In this document: piece after piece, positions 5,590-5,654 of the stretch
Position numbering within the stretch: position 1 is the first letter of the stretch
Layout of the letters: each line of letters opens with the position of its first letter
Assembly: GCA_020722405.1 (NCBI GenBank)
Contig: DYKW01000101.1
Span: forward strand, 1,022-6,675
Direction: 5' to 3'
Length of the DNA: 5,654 nt
Origin: Anaerolinea thermophila
GTDB lineage: Bacteria; Chloroflexota; Anaerolineae; Anaerolineales; DRKV01
The notes under the pieces: model-generated
Seen by the model: the letters and a program-made list of their open reading frames with translations, nothing else
Told to the model about the DNA's origin: nothing
The model's database searches: none
Position numbers and translations under genes: made by a program

Positions 5590-5654
5590 TAGTCAGGTAG
5601 TCAGGTAGTCGGATAGTCGGATAGTAGTCGGGAGTCAGCGAACAGCGAACAGCG
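5590..5654. repeat. Degenerate octamer tandem array (GTAGTCAG/ATAGTCGG type) running off the window
   Basis: From 5590 the sequence repeats as tagtcagg, tagtcagg, tagtcgga, tagtcgga, then tagtagtcggg, followed by an agtcagcgaacagcgaacagcg tail with an eight-base period (gaacagcg). The TAGTCGG words also occur inside the 44-bp repeats (5496-5502, 5557-5563), suggesting a common origin. No coding potential is seen, and the array continues beyond the right edge. Confidence 0.75.

Noticed and set aside
5590..5630. Possible CRISPR-like array
   Set aside because: The repeats are contiguous octamers without unique spacers, and no cas gene is present. This is a minisatellite.

Overview
The window looks like a piece of a moderately GC-rich bacterial chromosome. 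The histidine-kinase remnant, the SHOCT membrane protein and the reiterated GTAGTC-type octamers remind me of Chloroflexota (Anaerolineae-like) genomes. That is an impression from protein style and repeat type, not a phylogenetic result. I do not see a recognised defence system, CRISPR array, tRNA or rRNA, or a complete mobile element.

Layout from left to right. Positions 1-892 (+) are genetic debris. The C-terminal part of a mercuric-reductase/dihydrolipoamide-dehydrogenase-type flavoprotein is joined in frame, near position 140, to the HAMP end of a sensor histidine kinase. The kinase is then broken by a 17-bp repeat-associated insertion right after its H-box and again at its G1 box, so it runs through three frames. 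It meets head-on, with a 2-bp gap, an intact major facilitator transporter (895-2172, -). A gene-free stretch of about 540 bp follows, more AT-rich in its right half. It holds two small hairpins and a pair of nested palindromes that together form a 97-bp inverted-repeat unit. Next is a small membrane-anchored SHOCT-domain protein (2710-2964, +).

The right half is a two-gene operon on the minus strand: an M20-family metallopeptidase (4102-5460), whose stop overlaps the start of an enolase-superfamily enzyme (2996-4105) by ATGA. The second enzyme belongs to the o-succinylbenzoate synthase / N-succinylamino-acid racemase (MenC, NSAR/OSBS) group, and all of its expected catalytic residues are present. 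A coupled racemase and amide hydrolase suggest either menaquinone synthesis or, more attractively, racemisation and deacylation of N-acylamino acids. The window alone cannot decide. The operon's upstream region is a repeat field: a 61-bp-period duplication followed by degenerate octamers.

Most noteworthy are the flavoprotein-kinase chimera with its frame breaks, the peptidase/racemase coupling, the nested-palindrome unit and the repeat field over the operon's presumed promoter.
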